Source: Rhynchopus euleeides
Lineage: Eukaryota; Euglenozoa; Diplonemea; Diplonemida; Diplonemidae
NCBI GenBank assembly: GCA_963210315.1
Contig: OY723258.1
Span: forward strand, 1,116,001 to 1,180,000
Reading direction: 5' to 3'
DNA: 64,000 nt
In this document: one piece after another, positions 62,301-64,000 of the stretch
How the letters are laid out: each line of letters starts with the position of its first letter
Position numbering within the stretch: position 1 is the first letter of the stretch
Position numbers and translations under genes: made by a program
Notes under the pieces: model-generated
The model's database searches: none
Told to the model about the DNA's origin: nothing
What the model saw: the letters and a program-made list of their open reading frames with translations, nothing else

Positions 62301-62835
62301 GAAGCGCGCTCTCCAGGAGAAGACCGCCAAAGCACACATCATCCAAAACGCATGGCACGACTACTGCCAGCGCGTGCTGGCTGTGGCACACGTCGACCGC
62401 CGCCGTGCTCTGCAGAGCCAACAGCTCGCAAGGCAGGAGGCACACTGCCGTGCCGTGGTGGTGCAGGCACTGTGGCGGGGCATTGCCACACGCAGATACA
62501 TGGCGCCCATCCTGCAGACACGCAGGGAAGCCCGCCTCCGCCTCGACTGGACAGAGGTGGCATGCAGCGCGGCGTGCACCATCCAATCCGTCTTCCGCAT
62601 GAACATGTCGAAGCGTCTGCTCAGGCGCCTGCGGGCTGTGCGGGACTACGCAGCCGCTGCGCGCATCCAGGGCCTCTACAGAGGCTTTGTCGACAGGGGC
62701 TTCGTCAAGAAGGCCTTCGCGGAGAAGAAGGTGCGTGAGGGCATTGCAGCATCGCTCATCCAGACCATGTGGCGCTGCTGGCGCGACAGCCTCAGCGATA
62801 CTGATCAGTCCGGCGGCTCCATCTCCCTTGGGTGA
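56881..62835 (+). CDS. Giant acidic IQ-repeat protein
   Basis: A 1984-residue protein in one exon. Residues 1-~960 are acidic, Pro/Ala/Glu-rich and disordered, with a Lys/Arg cluster near ~60 (KRKKKKKKKRRRSS), a duplicated CPEGPEDVPDV block (59049 and 59190) and a poly-Ala run from GCT repeats (59312-59343). Residues ~990-1460 are more conserved-looking (LPPRYVLNLDNTFVTFPHSK; MWKGHNYLLKMRSDLLFVY). From ~1460 to the end at least a dozen IQ motifs occur, for example AATTIQKWIRGVMARQ, AETIQRAYRCHLGRMR, VAAVFIQKHFRGLIGKQ, ATRIQLAWRCFRSRRY and AARIQGLYRGFVDRGF. These form a long calmodulin- or centrin-binding helix, as in ASPM or Sfi1-type scaffolds, although it belongs to neither by sequence. The start before 56881 is uncertain. 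Confidence 0.75.
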
Positions 62836-63365
62836 CCTCACACCCCCTGATGACCTCGCGGGGAGGGAGCTTGGTGAACTTGGTTCTGGGAGACTTTATG
62901 CTGCACGGCATACAGTGGCCATGGCTGGTGGAGCTGCACGGGCCCTACCCCACCCCCCGGTGTGTGTGGTGTGTATGTGTTGGTGTCGCCGCGTTTGCCA
63001 ACGCTGCGTCACCTCACCTCACTGAACCCCTCGCCCTTAAGCCACGAGGCCCTCAGGCCAACCCAGAGTGGGGTCGGTGGGTGGAGGGCGGTGAGGCCCT
63101 TCGGCCTCTCCCGTGAGGATGTATCCACATCCCCTCCCCACACACAGCTGTTTTATTGCCGCCAAAAGCTGTTGCACCCTTAAGCTAGACAGAGTGTGGG
63201 GGCTGTGCTGTCCCCCCCCTTTCCCCTTCACCGCCCCATCCCTCTCCCCTCTGATTTGTTATTTTTGCAAAGTGGCACCCAGGTTTGAAGCGCGTTGAAC
63301 ACAGAGAAGGGTGAATGATGTCCCCAAATAAGAAGAGCAGAAGTGCAAAGGAGGGGGGGGGGGGG
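62836..63365. other. Intergenic
   Basis: 3' flank of the IQ-repeat gene. It ends in a poly-G tract (about 63350-63365) that borders the next mobile element. No gene is seen. Confidence 0.5.
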
Positions 63366-63367
63366 TA

Positions 63368-64000
63368 GGGGGGGTCATAAGCCCCCCTAAAAACGTACAA
63401 ATACCAAAAATTTCAACATACCATCAGAACCGCCCTAATACCTGATCTGACCCGAAAATCCGACCCATACCCCCCCGGAAACCGTCTGGAGCCCACTTGT
63501 GACACCTGATGCGTACTTTTGTGATGATTTTTTGGGGTCCTAAAAAATGTACCTCAGTTTCGTACCTTGCCTTTGTACCTGAACCACTCCCGACCGCAAT
63601 ATTTCGTTCTTTGCCTTTTCTGCGGTGGTTCCGGCTCAGGTGGCACGATGTTGCCTCCCCAGTGCCTCGGCAAGGTCTTTCTTGTACCTGATTGGTGGGA
63701 ATGTTGTGTTGTTGCGCCAGCTGAATGAGTTCAGCCACCTTCTGGGTGTAGTACACCACGCAGTCTCAACAGCACGTATGAGAGTGTACCATGTGAGGAC
63801 TCAACAAAGTCATTGGATAGGCATCTGCCTGCCGACTCAACCCCCACAGTGCGACCGCAAGATCGTCAGGGATGTCTCAACGCCAGGGGAATACTCTCCC
63901 CTGGCGTTGTACAACCCTACTCTTAATCCTCGGGTCCTCTCCTGGAGGCGGTGGTGGCGGGCCCGCAACGCTTCGTACTTCCGGTACGGACTGGGGTAGT
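63368..64000. mobile_element. Left end of a GGGGGGGTCA-type element, cut by window edge
   Basis: Poly-G, then TA, then GGGGGGGTCATAAGCC: this is the reverse complement of the right ends seen at 25357, 26983, 46117 and 49095 (TGACCCCCCC-TA-poly-C). The right end is outside the window. The sequence 63380-64000 has no recognisable gene. Confidence 0.65.

Overview
The window looks like nuclear DNA of a GC-rich flagellated protist, most probably a euglenozoan; a diplonemid-like genome would fit best, but the lineage is an inference. Three things point this way. (1) Sixteen recognisable or well-supported protein genes between 11.4 and 62.8 kb all lie on the + strand, while the one gene to their left (RNase H, 9.4-10.6 kb) is on the - strand, which suggests a strand-switch region near 10.6-11.4 kb. 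(2) Most of these genes have a pyrimidine-rich tract and an AG a few to a few tens of bases before the start codon, as expected of spliced-leader trans-splice acceptors. Ordinary GT-AG cis introns are also present, one of only 48 bp. (3) The window carries a tyrosine-recombinase retrotransposon with the order gag, YR, RT, RNase H and split direct repeats, the layout known from VIPER elements of trypanosomes.

Layout. 1-2.3 kb: about 190-bp tandem repeats, hairpins and a dispersed repeat. 2.3-8.3 kb: an inverted-repeat element between poly-C tracts, holding the nested YR retrotransposon (3.5-7.9 kb). 9.4-10.6 kb: RNase H/Cys-His protein (-). 11.4-16.7 kb: IQ/coiled-coil/EF-hand-like protein in four exons. 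18.3-19.5 kb: eIF2alpha (2 exons). 19.6-22.9 kb: repeat-rich, with a possible orphan exon. 22.9-23.4 kb: RIIAD1-like protein (2 exons). 23.6-27.0 kb: four TA-flanked inverted-repeat elements in a row. 27.4 kb: small unknown protein. 29.8-30.9 kb: NTF2/SnoaL-like gene split by a 738-bp insertion with a 21-bp target duplication. 31.4-32.9 kb: MOSC/mARC-like protein (3 exons). 33.5-38.4 kb: giant propeller/coiled-coil protein. 38.9 kb: PLAC8. 40.0 kb: protein phosphatase inhibitor 2. 41.1-42.7 kb: replication factor C small subunit (3 exons). 43.5 kb: tRNA dihydrouridine synthase (DUS2 type). 45.0-46.1 and 46.4-49.1 kb: more TA-flanked inverted-repeat elements. 49.8 kb: SGNH esterase. 51.0 kb: secreted Cys-rich protein with five 53-residue repeats. 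53.2 kb: ubiquitin-like/EF-hand-like protein. 55.3 kb: coiled-coil protein. 56.9-62.8 kb: 1984-residue IQ-repeat protein. 63.4-64.0 kb: left end of another TA-flanked element.

The cellular genes are unrelated housekeeping and cytoskeletal or flagellar-type functions (translation initiation, clamp loading, tRNA modification, PP1 control, several calmodulin-binding or coiled-coil proteins), as expected of a polycistronic array rather than a functional operon. The most unusual content is mobile: a YR retrotransposon whose gag and recombinase are separated by one in-frame UGA, traces of its terminal repeats inside the eIF2alpha intron, and a set of TA-flanked elements ending in GGGGGGGTCA that repeatedly sit beside poly-C tracts and second elements with family-specific palindromic repeats.
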